DNA of 64,000 nucleotides from contig NZ_LT800499.1 in NCBI RefSeq assembly GCF_900166625.1, positions 62,001 through 126,000 of the forward strand, in the 5' to 3' direction. This document shows positions 1-8,810 of the stretch, one piece after another. Positions within the stretch are counted from its first letter, which is position 1. Every line of letters starts with the position of its first letter. The position numbers were made by a program, and so were the translations under genes. The notes under the pieces are model-generated. The model made no database searches. It saw only the letters and a list, made by a program, of their open reading frames with translations, and was not told the DNA's origin. This stretch comes from Halobacillus massiliensis. Lineage in GTDB: Bacteria; Bacillota; Bacilli; Bacillales; Halobacillaceae.

Positions 1-114
1 TTTCCGCGGGAGCCGATGAGCTAGCTCGGTACACTCGCGGATCTCATCATGGCTATCTCCCTGCAGGAGTCTCGAGATTTCCCATCCGACTTAACTTTAA
101 TAGGAAAAACGGCA
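1..114 (-). repeat. Dispersed repeat, B-type unit (partial at window edge)
   Basis: Read on the minus strand this matches the B units at 27070-27233 and 40744-40908: GGGAAAT, CGAGACTCCTGCAGGGAGATAG, GATCCGCGAGTG and CGAGCTAGCTC in the same order. The outer end is cut by the window start. The inner end shows a degenerate AACGGCAA in place of AACGGAAC. It faces the A unit at 166-334, so the pair is one composite in reverse orientation. Confidence 0.8.
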
Positions 115-165
115 AGCTATCGGTGATTTACCACTCTGTAAAAAAAGTTTTTTTTCTTACTAAAT

Positions 166-334
166 GTTCCGTTACTCTAAAAAACATAAAGGGCCGGGGG
201 AAACGGCGAGACTCCTATGGGAGGATAGAACAGGGTGAGATCCCGGAAGGCTCTAGCCTGAGGACGCTCACCGTTCGCCCATGGAAAGCGAGTCTTTCCC
301 CAGGCCCGCTTCTCTCTATTCAGGCAAACGGAAC
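166..334 (+). repeat. Dispersed repeat, A-type unit
   Basis: A 169 bp unit bounded by GTTCCGTT at 166 and AACGGAAC at 334. The interior runs GGGCCGGGGGAAACGGCGAG, then CTCCTATGGGAG, GGTGAGATCC, GCTCACCG and CCCATGGAAAGCGAGTC, closing with TTTCCCCAGGCCC. The outer and inner segments are mutually complementary. Apparent reading frames inside it are not convincing genes. From 335 to 565 the DNA is AT-rich and I see no gene or clear site there. Confidence 0.85.
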
Positions 335-565
335 GCAACTTAAAAAGAATAAGAAAAAGAGCAGGGTTTTTAAAATCAATTATTTTCCTAATCTATTTAT
401 CCATTTTGATAATCGAAAAAATATTAAATATCTATTATAATATAAATTCAGTTTCAAAATTTATATAATACTGTCGAAAAGTGAACGATTAAATATTACG
501 CTTCCTCGATACTTTAATATGCAAAATATGATAAAATAAATTAAGAGTAAAAAAGGCATATGAAT

Positions 566-598
566 GCGCAGCAGCTATTTTGCCTGCGGCGCTTTTTT
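566..598 (+). terminator. Terminator-like hairpin upstream of noc
   Basis: GCGCAGCAG pairs with CTGCGGCGC (one mismatch) across a short AT-rich loop and is followed by TTTTTT. It lies 15 bp before the parS site and about 65 bp before noc. It could end transcription from upstream or act as a leader attenuator. Confidence 0.5.
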
Positions 599-612
599 CT
601 ATTGGCTGTGAA

Positions 613-628
613 TGTTCCACGTGAAACA
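613..628 (+). promoter_or_regulatory. parS centromere site
   Basis: TGTTCCACGTGAAACA is a perfect 16 bp palindromic match to the B. subtilis parS consensus (TGTTNCACGTGAAACA). ParB/Spo0J, encoded 1.8 kb downstream, binds such sites and spreads, loading SMC near the origin. It lies just upstream of noc. Confidence 0.95.
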
Positions 629-664
629 GCTGTATGCCTGATCGCAAAAAGGTGGTGTTTGATC

Positions 665-1543
665 GTGTTACATCCTTTTAGCCGTCTGTTCGGACTGGGC
701 GACAAGTCGGAAGCAGAACATGATGAAAGAGAAGAACAAATCGAACAAGAAGAATATAATCCAGACGAAGTCATTCAAGTTCCAGTTGATCGCGTTCAAC
801 CAAACCGCTATCAGCCGCGAGCTATTTTTAACGAGGAAAAAATCAATGAACTCGCCCAGACGTTACATACACATGGGATGATTCAACCGATTGTTATACG
901 CAGGCTTAATGAAGAAGAATATGAGTTAATCGCAGGGGAACGGAGATGGCGTGCTGTTCAAACGCTTGGATGGGAGACAATCCCTGCGATCATTCGAGAT
1001 ATGGATGATGCGCAAACGGCTTCTGTCGCTCTAATAGAGAACCTTCAACGGGAAGAACTGACCGTAATTGAAGAAGCGGCGGCCTATGCCAGACTGCTTG
1101 AAATTCATGATTTAACACAGGAGGGCCTGGCACAGCGTTTAGGAAAAAGCCAGTCGACTGTGGCTAACAAGCTCCGATTATTAAAACTGCCGGAATCGGT
1201 ACAAATGGCTGTTATGACTAAAGATATTACGGAACGCCATGCGCGAGCCTTAATCGCTTTAAAAGATGAACCGGAGAAGCAGGAAAAACTTTTGCAGGAA
1301 ATTGTCGAGAAGCAGCTGAATGTGAAGCAGACAGAGGAACGGATTAAGAAGCTGCAGGATACGACCCCCAAGAAGAGAAAGCCGAGGCTCAAAGGGGTTA
1401 ACAAAGATATGAGAATTGCCATGAATACAATTCGCCAGTCTCTTGATATGGTCACAGATACAGGCGTGGACGTGGAAACAAACGAAGAGGATCATGAAGA
1501 CTATTATCAATTTACGATAAAAATACCGAAGAAAAAATCATAG
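665..1543 (+). CDS. noc: Nucleoid occlusion protein Noc
   Basis: A ParB-family CTPase that binds its own DNA sites, coats the nucleoid and blocks FtsZ assembly over the chromosome. The GTG at 665 gives 292 residues (B. subtilis Noc is 283) beginning [12 protein letters not shown], which matches the amphipathic membrane-targeting N-terminus of the family. AAGGTGG lies about 10 bases upstream, and in-frame codons further upstream do not look like family sequence. The ParB domain follows ([23 protein letters not shown]), then the helix-turn-helix ([23 protein letters not shown]), then an ITERHARAL region and a C-terminal dimerisation part. Its position before soj-spo0J and the divergence from the ParB at 2388 support Noc over a second Spo0J. 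Confidence 0.95.
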   Translation: MLHPFSRLFGLGDKSEAEHDEREEQIEQEEYNPDEVIQVPVDRVQPNRYQPRAIFNEEKINELAQTLHTHGMIQPIVIRRLNEEEYELIAGERRWRAVQTLGWETIPAIIRDMDDAQTASVALIENLQREELTVIEEAAAYARLLEIHDLTQEGLAQRLGKSQSTVANKLRLLKLPESVQMAVMTKDITERHARALIALKDEPEKQEKLLQEIVEKQLNVKQTEERIKKLQDTTPKKRKPRLKGVNKDMRIAMNTIRQSLDMVTDTGVDVETNEEDHEDYYQFTIKIPKKKS

Positions 1544-1558
1544 AACTTAGACTTCAAC

Positions 1559-1592
1559 CACCCATCTGCCTATATTTAGATGGGTGTTTTTA
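1559..1592 (+). terminator. Rho-independent terminator after noc
   Basis: CACCCATCT pairs with AGATGGGTG and is followed by TTTTT. It separates noc from soj. Confidence 0.85.
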
Positions 1593-1633
1593 ACACCGGC
1601 GATTGTACTCCAATAAAAAAGGCAGGTGACAGC

Positions 1634-2407
1634 ATGGGTAAAGTGATTTCCATAGCCAACCAGAAGGGAGGCGTAGGGAAAACCACAACAGCCGTTAACT
1701 TAAGCGCATGCTTAGCGTATTTAAATTATAAAGTACTTCTCGTGGATATCGATCCGCAAGGAAATGCCACAAGCGGGGTGGGGATTGAAAAAGGCACATT
1801 GGATCAGTGCATTTATGATGTGCTCGTTGATAGTGTAAGTGCCGAAGACGTACGAACAGAAACAGTTGTTGGAAATTTAGATGCCATTCCGGCGACGATT
1901 CAATTGGCAGGAGCCGAAATCGAACTGGTGCCTACGATTTCCCGCGAAGTTCGTCTAAAACAGGCGATTGATGAAGTTAAAGCCAGCTATGATTACGTTA
2001 TTATCGATTGTCCCCCTTCTCTAGGGCTTTTGACGATTAATTCATTAACGGCTTCTGATACTGTCTTAATCCCTGTTCAATGTGAGTATTACGCCCTTGA
2101 AGGATTAAGTCAGCTGCTAAATACAGTCCGACTGGTTCAGAAGCATTTAAACAAAAGCCTGATGATCGAAGGTGTCTTATTAACAATGCTAGATGCCCGT
2201 ACTAATCTGGGAATTCAAGTGATTGACGAAGTAAAGAAATACTTTCAAGAAAAAGTCTATCAGTCTATTATTCCGCGCAATGTCCGTTTAAGTGAAGCGC
2301 CCAGTCATGGAAAGCCTGTGATGGTATATGACGCCAAGTCACGAGGGGCAGAAGTCTATTTAGAACTAGCGAAGGAAGTGGTAGCAAATGGCGAGAGGGT
2401 TAGGTAA
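1634..2407 (+). CDS. parA: Chromosome partition ATPase ParA (Soj)
   Basis: A Walker-type ParA ATPase that works with ParB on parS and also modulates DnaA at the origin. I chose the ATG at 1634 because GGCAGGTGA precedes it and the product then begins MGKVISIANQKGGVGKTTT, with the deviant Walker A KGGVGKTT at residues 10-17. The length is 257 residues (B. subtilis Soj is 253). Later motifs are LLVDIDPQGNAT (Walker A') and VIIDCPPSLG (Walker B). The last 20 bases overlap parB, so the two are translationally coupled in one operon. Confidence 0.97.
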   Translation: MGKVISIANQKGGVGKTTTAVNLSACLAYLNYKVLLVDIDPQGNATSGVGIEKGTLDQCIYDVLVDSVSAEDVRTETVVGNLDAIPATIQLAGAEIELVPTISREVRLKQAIDEVKASYDYVIIDCPPSLGLLTINSLTASDTVLIPVQCEYYALEGLSQLLNTVRLVQKHLNKSLMIEGVLLTMLDARTNLGIQVIDEVKKYFQEKVYQSIIPRNVRLSEAPSHGKPVMVYDAKSRGAEVYLELAKEVVANGERVR

Positions 2408-3224
2408 AGGGTTAAATTCGCTGTTAAACGTGAAGGATGAAGATCAGTTAGAAGAAGTCAAGGTAAGAGAATGCAGGCCCAACCCTTATCAGCCCAGAAA
2501 GCATTTTACCGAAGCAGCGATTGAGGAGCTTGCCGAGTCGATTAAGGAGCACGGAATCCTCCAGCCGCTGATCGTAAGAAAAAGCATAAAAGGCTATGAG
2601 CTGATTGCCGGTGAGCGCAGATGCCGTGCGGCTAAGGCAGCAGGTCTTGAGACCGTCCCTGCCATCGTCAGGGAAATGACGGATCAGCAGATGATGGAAG
2701 TGGCCCTGCTGGAAAACCTGCAAAGAGAAGATCTGACACCAATTGAGGAGGCACAGGCTTACCAGAACTTGATGGTGAAGCTTAGTCTCACCCAGGATGA
2801 TCTCTCGAAAAGGCTTGGAAAAAGCCGCTCTCATATTGCCAACCTCCTCAGGCTTTTAAATCTTGCACCGGAGGTTATAGAAAAGATTAACCACGGTAAG
2901 CTTTCTATGGGCCATGGCCGTGCCTTATTAGGTTTAAAAGATGAAGAGAAACTGCCGATGCTTCTTAGCAGGATTGAACGGGAACAGCTGAATGTCCGCC
3001 AGGTGGAAAAAATGATCGGTGAACTTAATGAGCGAAAGCCCCGTAAGAAGAAACAGCCGGCAGAAAAAGATATCTTTATTAAAGAGCGGGAAGAGACGCT
3101 GCAGGAACGTTTGGGAACAGGTGTAACGATTCATAAAGGGAAGAAAAAAGGAAAAATAGAAATTGAATTTTCTGATCAGGAAGATCTGGAGAGGATATTA
3201 AATTGGATGGAACAGAATAAGTAA
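2388..3224 (+). CDS. parB: Chromosome partition protein ParB (Spo0J)
   Basis: The parS-binding CTPase that loads condensin and, with Soj, governs origin segregation and sporulation entry. It has 278 residues (B. subtilis Spo0J is 282). It begins MARGLGKGLNSLL, the Soj-stimulating N-terminal peptide. The CTP-binding region is visible as GERRCRAAKAAG and ENLQREDLTPIEEA, followed by an HTH (LSKRLGKSRSHIANLLRLL), MGHGRALLGL and a C-terminal dimer region. Its start lies inside the end of soj. A degenerate parS-like stretch sits at 2422-2437 (12 of 16 bases) but is not a convincing site. Confidence 0.97.
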   Translation: MARGLGKGLNSLLNVKDEDQLEEVKVRECRPNPYQPRKHFTEAAIEELAESIKEHGILQPLIVRKSIKGYELIAGERRCRAAKAAGLETVPAIVREMTDQQMMEVALLENLQREDLTPIEEAQAYQNLMVKLSLTQDDLSKRLGKSRSHIANLLRLLNLAPEVIEKINHGKLSMGHGRALLGLKDEEKLPMLLSRIEREQLNVRQVEKMIGELNERKPRKKKQPAEKDIFIKEREETLQERLGTGVTIHKGKKKGKIEIEFSDQEDLERILNWMEQNK

Positions 3225-3258
3225 AGGCCTGGTGGAAAGGCAGCCGGGCCTTTTCTTT
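3223..3258 (+). terminator. Terminator after parB
   Basis: GGCCTGG pairs with CCGGGCC (one G-T wobble) and is followed by TTTTCTTT directly after the parB stop. Confidence 0.8.
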
Positions 3259-3296
3259 GTTCGTTTCATATGAAACTTACATTGGAGAGGTAAAAC

Positions 3297-4004
3297 ATGG
3301 TTTTATTAGGCACGATAGTAAATGGAGTATGTATTATCATTGGGTCATTGCTTGGACTGTTTTTCACTAAAATTCCTGAGCGCTTTAAAGAAACCGTAAT
3401 GTGCGGAGTCGGACTGGCAGTAATACTGATCGGTCTGCAAATGGGGTTTGAAACGAATAATATAGTGATTGTATTATTGAGCTTATTATCTGGTGCCATC
3501 ATTGGGGAAGCTCTTCACTTAGAGGAGCGGCTGGAGTACATAGGGCGGTGGATTGAGCAGAAGTTTTCTTCACCGGAGAAAAAATCTACAATCGCCCAGG
3601 GTTTTATTACCGCTTCTCTTATCTTTGTCATTGGGGCACTTGCGGTAATCGGTGCATTAGACGGCGGCCTGCGTAATGATCATGAGGTATTAATTACAAA
3701 AGCGATTATCGATGGATTTGTCGCGCTTGTGCTTACTTCAACACTGGGCATCGGCGTTATTTTCTCAGTAATTCCTGTCATTTTATATGAAGGTTCGATT
3801 GCTTTATTGGCGACCCAGATCAACCGCTGGATTCCCCAGGATATGCTTGATTTGTTTATTATGGAAATGACGGCTACAGGAGGTTTGCTGATCGTGGCGA
3901 TCGGCTTGAATTTATTAAAGCTGACGAAAATCAGGGTGGCGAACCTGCTGCCGTCTTTAATAATGGTCGGGGTCGTATTGTTCGTTGCCCAGTTGTTTAA
4001 CTGA
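3297..4004 (+). CDS. DUF554 family membrane protein
   Basis: A 235-residue polytopic membrane protein recognised as DUF554 by its N-terminus (LLGTIVNGVCIIIGSLLGL), the conserved GVGLAVILIG stretch and the central ALDGGLRNDHEVL motif. I count about six hydrophobic segments. The family is widespread in Firmicutes. Its function is not established and transport is only a guess. GAGAGG precedes the ATG at 3297. It follows the parB terminator, so it is probably a separate unit. Confidence 0.85.
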   Translation: MVLLGTIVNGVCIIIGSLLGLFFTKIPERFKETVMCGVGLAVILIGLQMGFETNNIVIVLLSLLSGAIIGEALHLEERLEYIGRWIEQKFSSPEKKSTIAQGFITASLIFVIGALAVIGALDGGLRNDHEVLITKAIIDGFVALVLTSTLGIGVIFSVIPVILYEGSIALLATQINRWIPQDMLDLFIMEMTATGGLLIVAIGLNLLKLTKIRVANLLPSLIMVGVVLFVAQLFN

Positions 4005-4155
4005 TATTTTATGTAATTTCCTCATTTCGATAGATAATAAGACCAGCGAACGAGGTTTCTTTAGTTTTCAGTTATTTGGAAGAGTGTTTTCGTTTGTCTG
4101 TTTTAAGAGAGCCGGTCCGGGGGAACTCTTTGGTTCTCACTTAAAGGGAAAGGGA

Positions 4156-4326
4156 GTTCCGTTTACTATGATATAGAAAACCGGGCCAGGGGAAACAACT
4201 CGCTTTCCATGGGCGAACGGTGAGCTTCCTCGGGCTTTTAGCCCTCCGAGATCTCACCCTGTTCTCTTCTCCCATAGGAGTCTCGCCGTTTCCCCGGACC
4301 CTATATATTTTTTTGAGTAACGGAAC
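4156..4326 (-). repeat. Dispersed repeat, A-type unit
   Basis: A 171 bp unit bounded by GTTCCGTT at 4156 and AACGGAAC at 4326. On the minus strand it carries the A-type core (GGAAACGGCGAGACTCC, GGGTGAGATC, CTCACCGTTCGCCCATGG). It forms a head-to-head composite with the B unit at 4372. The 4005-4155 gap before it holds no gene I can support. Confidence 0.85.
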
Positions 4327-4371
4327 CTTATCGTAAGAGGCCAAAGGTAGAGGAGCTTCTACAAACATAGT

Positions 4372-4504
4372 GTTCAGTTTACACCATCAACGGAAAAGAG
4401 GGTGGGAAATGGCGAGACTCCTGCAGGGAGATAGAGCCATGGTGAGATCCGCGAGTGCAACGAGCTAGCTCACCGGCTCTTTCTTTCTATTAAATAAACG
4501 TAAC
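4372..4504 (+). repeat. Dispersed repeat, B-type unit, internally deleted
   Basis: It starts GTTCAGTT and ends AAACGTAAC, both degenerate versions of the unit ends. The 5' two thirds match other B units closely, but the CCGCGGAAAGCGAG...TTTCCCAGCC segment near the 3' end is missing, leaving 133 bp rather than about 165. Confidence 0.8.
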
Positions 4505-4571
4505 CCTATCTTATCCCCGGTCTCCTGTGAGAAATAAACAAGAAATCATGGACGAGACGTTCTCATTTCTG

Positions 4572-4606
4572 AAAAGAGCAGCACGATTTAGTGCTGCTCT
4601 TTTTTT
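4572..4606 (-). terminator. Bidirectional terminator at the end of yyaC
   Basis: GAGCAGCAC pairs perfectly with GTGCTGCTC, with A-runs and T-runs on both sides. The yyaC stop codon lies in the loop, so the stem overlaps the coding end. Confidence 0.85.
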
Positions 4607-5199
4607 GCTGTAATAAAGGTGCGTGGCGGCTGTTTTAAACGCGAGCTGATCCGCTTTTTTTCTGCTACTTTAATGGCAGCGGCGATCTTGGCGGCCATGT
4701 TCATGACAGTGTGCAGTCTCGTATTTTGTAAAACCGCATATTCCATAAAGCCTCCGACATTAACCATTCCGCTAATATGGTAATCTCCCACGGCCGGAAG
4801 ATCTTTTTTTAGAGCGGCTCCTGGATTTAAGGAACCTTCAGCGAAAACGATATGGCCGATTGATGTTTTTTTACCAAGACAGGCGTCAATGGCCAGGATG
4901 GTCTGACCTTCATGCAGTTTTTTTATGGCAGATAACGTGTCTTTCAGGTTCAGTGCATGGACAGGCTCTTCAAGCGTTCCGTAAACGTGGAAGGTCTGCA
5001 GCCGCTGTTCTGATAGCATCGAGCCGACTAGTGGACCAAGGGAATCACCAGTGGAACGATCGGTGCCGATGCAGACGATGACAACTTTCTTATTGTAAGG
5101 CAGCGTGTTATGCAGATGATCGCTTAAGCTGTTGATCGTATGAGGATCATCAGCAGGTAAACGCAGATCTGTTTTTGTAAACTTGTCCTTCATACTCAT
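4588..5199 (-). CDS. yyaC: Sporulation protein YyaC
   Basis: A YyaC-family protein, distantly related in fold to the germination protease GPR and hydrogenase-maturation peptidases. It is conserved next to spo0J in spore formers, and its precise role is unclear. Family motifs are VVIVCIGTDRSTGDSLGPLVG, TILAIDACLG and KDLPAVGDYHISGMVNVGG. I chose the ATG at 5199 because GGAGGAG lies 6-8 bases upstream. A start six codons further upstream would place that ribosome site inside the gene. The length is 203 residues, as expected. It points towards spo0J, as in B. subtilis. Confidence 0.93.
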   Translation of the reverse strand: MSMKDKFTKTDLRLPADDPHTINSLSDHLHNTLPYNKKVVIVCIGTDRSTGDSLGPLVGSMLSEQRLQTFHVYGTLEEPVHALNLKDTLSAIKKLHEGQTILAIDACLGKKTSIGHIVFAEGSLNPGAALKKDLPAVGDYHISGMVNVGGFMEYAVLQNTRLHTVMNMAAKIAAAIKVAEKKRISSRLKQPPRTFITAKKEQH

Positions 5200-5292
5200 A
5201 GCTTCTCCTCCACACACATATTAGTAACAGTATATAGAGGAAATCGTCGTTCTATACGTAGCAAAATACTTAGGGGCGGGGAGAGGTTCTGC

Positions 5293-6309
5293 ATGCGGGC
5301 AGGGGTTAAATGGATTTTCTTAATAATAGGTACAACCATTGGAGCAGGGTATGCTTCCGGAAGAGAGCTGTGGCAGTTTTTTGGACAAGACAGCAGCCTG
5401 GCTATCCTTTTATTTGCGATTATGTTTATTATTTGCTGCGGATCTGTAATGACGATCAGCTATAGACAGCAGTCGATGCACTATGTGCCTGTGCTGCGGA
5501 CGGTCGTTGGAAGGCACTTAACGGCTGTGTACGACTGGATGATAATCGTTTATTTATTTTCGACAACGGTTGTCATGCTTGCCGGAAGCGGTGCGACCCT
5601 GCAGGCTTACGATATCTCCTACAAGATTGGTGTGCTTGCGATTGTTATTCCTTTAATTCTGCTGTTTATTTGGGATATCAAAGGGATTGTCATTATGAAC
5701 AGTTTGGTTCTGCCTGTGTTAATCGTCGGACTGGTGATGATTCTTACTTTGTTTATTACAGACCAGAAGCTGTCTTTATTTGCCCATGTCGGGGAAAACG
5801 CCAATTGGCTGGCTTCATTTCCCTTTACCGCTTTGAATGTCCTGCCGCTGATAGCGGTGCTTGGCGCGGTTGGCAGCAAGATAAAAAGCCGTGCCGAAGT
5901 ATGGGTTGCGAGTATCGGCAGCGGACTATTACTCGGAAGCATTTCATTTCTTTATAACAGCAGTCTTATTCAAATCTCTGAGGAAATTCTTCTCTATGAA
6001 ATTCCGTTGTTTGCAATATTAAAACACTATCCTTACTCAATGATGATCTTTATGTCGATTGTCATGTGGATTGCTATTTTTACAACAGCGGCTTCAGGAA
6101 CACTTGGATTGGTTACGAGATTTAGAGAATACTGGAGACAGCCGCTCTGGCTGATCGCCTTCGCCCTTATCGCCGTAATGCTTCCATTTACTTCTTTTGG
6201 GTTTTCTACACTCATTCAATATTTATATCCATTGTATGGTGTCTTAAATTTGTACGTTTTAGCAGCATTACTTCTATATCCGATCACCCATCGATTTAAA
6301 ACGAGCTGA
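5293..6309 (+). CDS. YkvI-like polytopic membrane protein (APC-superfamily type)
   Basis: A 338-residue protein with about ten hydrophobic segments. The N-terminus IIGTTIGAGYASGRELWQFFG is typical of the YkvI family, which resembles LeuT/APC transporters whose first helix is broken at a GxGxxxG-type site. The substrate is unknown. The ATG at 5293 follows GGGGAGAGG. The gene is divergent from yyaC with only a 93 bp gap, so the two promoters lie back to back. Confidence 0.85.
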   Translation: MRAGVKWIFLIIGTTIGAGYASGRELWQFFGQDSSLAILLFAIMFIICCGSVMTISYRQQSMHYVPVLRTVVGRHLTAVYDWMIIVYLFSTTVVMLAGSGATLQAYDISYKIGVLAIVIPLILLFIWDIKGIVIMNSLVLPVLIVGLVMILTLFITDQKLSLFAHVGENANWLASFPFTALNVLPLIAVLGAVGSKIKSRAEVWVASIGSGLLLGSISFLYNSSLIQISEEILLYEIPLFAILKHYPYSMMIFMSIVMWIAIFTTAASGTLGLVTRFREYWRQPLWLIAFALIAVMLPFTSFGFSTLIQYLYPLYGVLNLYVLAALLLYPITHRFKTS

Positions 6310-6356
6310 AAACCTGTTAAAATAAGTTCAAACACTAAAGAGGCAGGGGAACAGCT

Positions 6357-7256
6357 TTGGTAGATGAAGCTTTAATAAATGTAGGTGAAGCCATAAATTA
6401 TGTAACAGGGCCGGAACTTTGGGAAGCGATTGCCAGGGGTGCATTGAAGATTGTAATGATTATCATTATATCTTTCCTTATTATTAGAGTCGGCAGAAAG
6501 CTCGTATCCGAGTTTTTTGCCCAACGAAGGCAGGGACCCTTTTCAATCACTCAGCGCAGAGAAGCTACACTGAAAAAACTTATCATTAACACGTTAAGTT
6601 ATATCGTTTATTTCTCGGCGTTTATTATGATTCTTGAAACCTTTACTCTCGACATTGGTGCATTGCTTGCGGGTGCGGGGATTGCCGGGCTTGCTATCGG
6701 TTTTGGTGCCCAGAACCTCGTACGTGATATTATCAGCGGATTCTTCATTATTTTTGAGGACCAGTTTTCCGTAGGCGATTACGTCATGGTCTCAGGCGCG
6801 GAAGGTTTTGTGGAAGAAATCGGCCTTCGCACTTCGAAAATTAAAAGCTGGACAGGCGAGATTCATATTCTTCCAAATGGCAATATCACTCAGGTGACGA
6901 ACTATTCGATTCATAACAGTATCGCTGTCGTAGATATCAATATTGCGTATGAAGGCGATATTGACCGGGCAGAAAAAGTAATATTAGAATTGTTAGAGGA
7001 AATGCCGGATCGTTACGAGGAACTTGTAGCTACTCCTGAATTATTAGGGGTTCAGACGCTGGGGAATTCCGAAATTGTTTTGCGGATCATTGGAGAAACG
7101 TACCCAATGGAACACTGGGCAATTGGGCGTGCTTTACGAAAAGAAGTGAAAAACCGATTGGATCAGGAAGGCATTGAAATTCCATTCCCTCGCATGGTGA
7201 TGTATTCACGCCACGAAGAACCGACTACACAGGACCCGCGTCAAAGCGATGAGTAA
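6357..7256 (+). CDS. Small-conductance mechanosensitive channel, MscS family
   Basis: An osmotic-safety channel of the MscS family, 299 residues. An N-terminal helix (residues 25-45) and a second (70-90) precede the pore helix, seen as LLAGAGIAGLAIGFGAQNLVRDIISGFFIIFEDQF with the Gly/Ala pattern of TM3. The beta domain follows (GDYVMVSGAEGFVEEIGLRTSKIKSW, HILPNG). The start is TTG at 6357, with AGGCAGGGGA 6-8 bases upstream. The next gene follows after 12 bases, so the two are probably co-transcribed. Confidence 0.93.
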   Translation: MVDEALINVGEAINYVTGPELWEAIARGALKIVMIIIISFLIIRVGRKLVSEFFAQRRQGPFSITQRREATLKKLIINTLSYIVYFSAFIMILETFTLDIGALLAGAGIAGLAIGFGAQNLVRDIISGFFIIFEDQFSVGDYVMVSGAEGFVEEIGLRTSKIKSWTGEIHILPNGNITQVTNYSIHNSIAVVDINIAYEGDIDRAEKVILELLEEMPDRYEELVATPELLGVQTLGNSEIVLRIIGETYPMEHWAIGRALRKEVKNRLDQEGIEIPFPRMVMYSRHEEPTTQDPRQSDE

Positions 7257-7268
7257 ACAGGAGGAAGA

Positions 7269-7463
7269 ATGATGGTGGAAAAAACCTATGAATTAAATGA
7301 TGTTGTTCAAATGAAGAAAGCTCACCCATGTGGAGAGAACCGCTGGAAAATTATTCGAATGGGAGCCGATATCCGCATTAAATGTGAAGGGTGCGGACAT
7401 AGCGTGCTGATTCCAAGGAAAAAATTCGAGTCGAAGATGAAAAAGGTACTTGAAACGAATTAA
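7269..7463 (+). CDS. yyzM: DUF951 family protein (YyzM)
   Basis: A 64-residue protein typical of DUF951, which is usually found just before ychF in Firmicutes. It contains the family pattern DVVQMKKAHPCG..W.I.R.GADIRIKCEGCGHSVLIPRKKFE. Three cysteines (HPCG, KCEGCG) could bind a metal. GAGGA precedes two consecutive ATGs (7269 and 7272), and either could be used. Function unknown. Confidence 0.92.
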   Translation: MMVEKTYELNDVVQMKKAHPCGENRWKIIRMGADIRIKCEGCGHSVLIPRKKFESKMKKVLETN

Positions 7464-7532
7464 GTGTTAATCTTTCATTTTCACGTGATAAACAACCTCA
7501 ATTTTTAAATTTAATCTCTGAAAGAAATAAAA

Positions 7533-7568
7533 GAACAAGCGCTGCTTGCGGGCTTGTTCTTTTATTTT
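7533..7568 (+). terminator. Terminator after yyzM
   Basis: GAACAAGC pairs with GCTTGTTC, followed by TTTTATTTT. Confidence 0.85.
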
Positions 7569-7655
7569 GGCAAGCTTGTTATTTTCTATTAGAGTATCTA
7601 TAATTGGTATGACCAACATACATGTATGTAAATCCTTAAGGAGTGGAATTTTAAT

Positions 7656-8753
7656 ATGGCATTAACAGCAGGAATCGTAGGACTGCCTAATGTGGGCAAA
7701 TCTACGTTATTTAACGCGATAACGCAGGCAGGAGCACTGTCTGCAAACTACCCGTTTGCGACGATTGATCCTAATGTCGGAATTGTGGAAGTGCCGGATG
7801 TCCGTCTTCAAAAGCTGACAGAGCTTGTTAACCCGAAGAAGACGGTACCGACAGCCTTTGAATTTACGGACATTGCCGGGATTGTTAAGGGTGCGAGTAA
7901 AGGAGAAGGTTTAGGCAACCAGTTTCTTTCCCACATTCGTCAGGTGGACGCCATTTGTCATGTCGTTCGTGCATTTGATGATGAGAATATTACACACGTT
8001 TCCGGACAGGTTGATCCAATATCTGATATTGAAACGATCAATCTTGAGCTGATTTTAGCCGACCTTGAAACCGTATCGAAGCGGATGGACCGTGTGGCTA
8101 AAATGGCTCGTCAAAAAGACAAGGATGCAGTAGCAGAGCAAGCTGTCCTTGAAAAGATAAAAACTGCTTTAGAAGATGAACAGCCTGCCCGTGCGGTTGA
8201 TTTTTCAAGCGATCAGAAGAAAATTGTTAAAGGGCTTCATCTCTTAACTTCAAAACCGATTCTTTATGTAGCGAATGTAAGTGAAGACGAAATTGGTGAA
8301 GAAGATAATGATAAAGTGAAGCAGATCCGTGAATTTGCGGCTAACGAAGATGCTGAAGTTATCGTTGTGTGTGCAAAGATTGAAGCGGAAATTGCAGAGC
8401 TGGATGGAGAAGAGAAGCAGGAATTCCTGGAAGATCTGGGAATTGCAGAATCAGGTCTGGACCAATTAATTAAAGCGACGTATAACCTTCTCGGTCTTGC
8501 GACTTATTTTACAGCAGGCGAGCAGGAAGTAAGAGCGTGGACATTTAAAGAAGGAATGACGGCGCCTCAGTGTGCAGGAATCATTCACACAGACTTTGAG
8601 CGCGGTTTTATTCGCGCAGAGACTGTTTCCTATGAAGATTTAACTGCAGCCGGTACAATGGCTGCTGCGCGTGATAAAGGCCGTGTCCGCTTAGAAGGTA
8701 AAGACTATTTAGTGCAGGATGGCGACGTGATTCATTTCCGTTTTAACGTATAA
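7656..8753 (+). CDS. ychF: Redox-regulated ATPase/GTPase YchF
   Basis: An Obg-family P-loop NTPase that prefers ATP and associates with ribosomes and stress responses. It has 365 residues, the standard length. G1 is GLPNVGKSTLFNAIT at residues 8-22 and G3 is DIAGIVKGASKGEGLGNQFL. A coiled coil spans about 130-180, and the C-terminal TGS domain ends with LVQDGDVIHFRFNV. AAGGAG lies upstream of the ATG at 7656. The rpsF operon follows with its own promoter. Confidence 0.97.
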   Translation: MALTAGIVGLPNVGKSTLFNAITQAGALSANYPFATIDPNVGIVEVPDVRLQKLTELVNPKKTVPTAFEFTDIAGIVKGASKGEGLGNQFLSHIRQVDAICHVVRAFDDENITHVSGQVDPISDIETINLELILADLETVSKRMDRVAKMARQKDKDAVAEQAVLEKIKTALEDEQPARAVDFSSDQKKIVKGLHLLTSKPILYVANVSEDEIGEEDNDKVKQIREFAANEDAEVIVVCAKIEAEIAELDGEEKQEFLEDLGIAESGLDQLIKATYNLLGLATYFTAGEQEVRAWTFKEGMTAPQCAGIIHTDFERGFIRAETVSYEDLTAAGTMAAARDKGRVRLEGKDYLVQDGDVIHFRFNV

Positions 8754-8775
8754 GCGAGGATCTCTCCGTAAACTA

Positions 8776-8804
8776 TTGTATTTTTAATAGACTTTTGATA
8801 TAAT
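8776..8804 (+). promoter_or_regulatory. Promoter of rpsF-ssb-rpsR
   Basis: TTGTAT and a perfect TATAAT are separated by 17 bp, about 90 bp before rpsF. Confidence 0.75.
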
Positions 8805-8810
8805 ACAGCA

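Noticed and set aside
2422-2437. parS-like stretch within parB (TGTTAAACGTGAAGGA)
   Set aside because: Only 12 of 16 positions match and the palindrome is broken. B. subtilis has a parS inside spo0J, but this sequence is too diverged to call.
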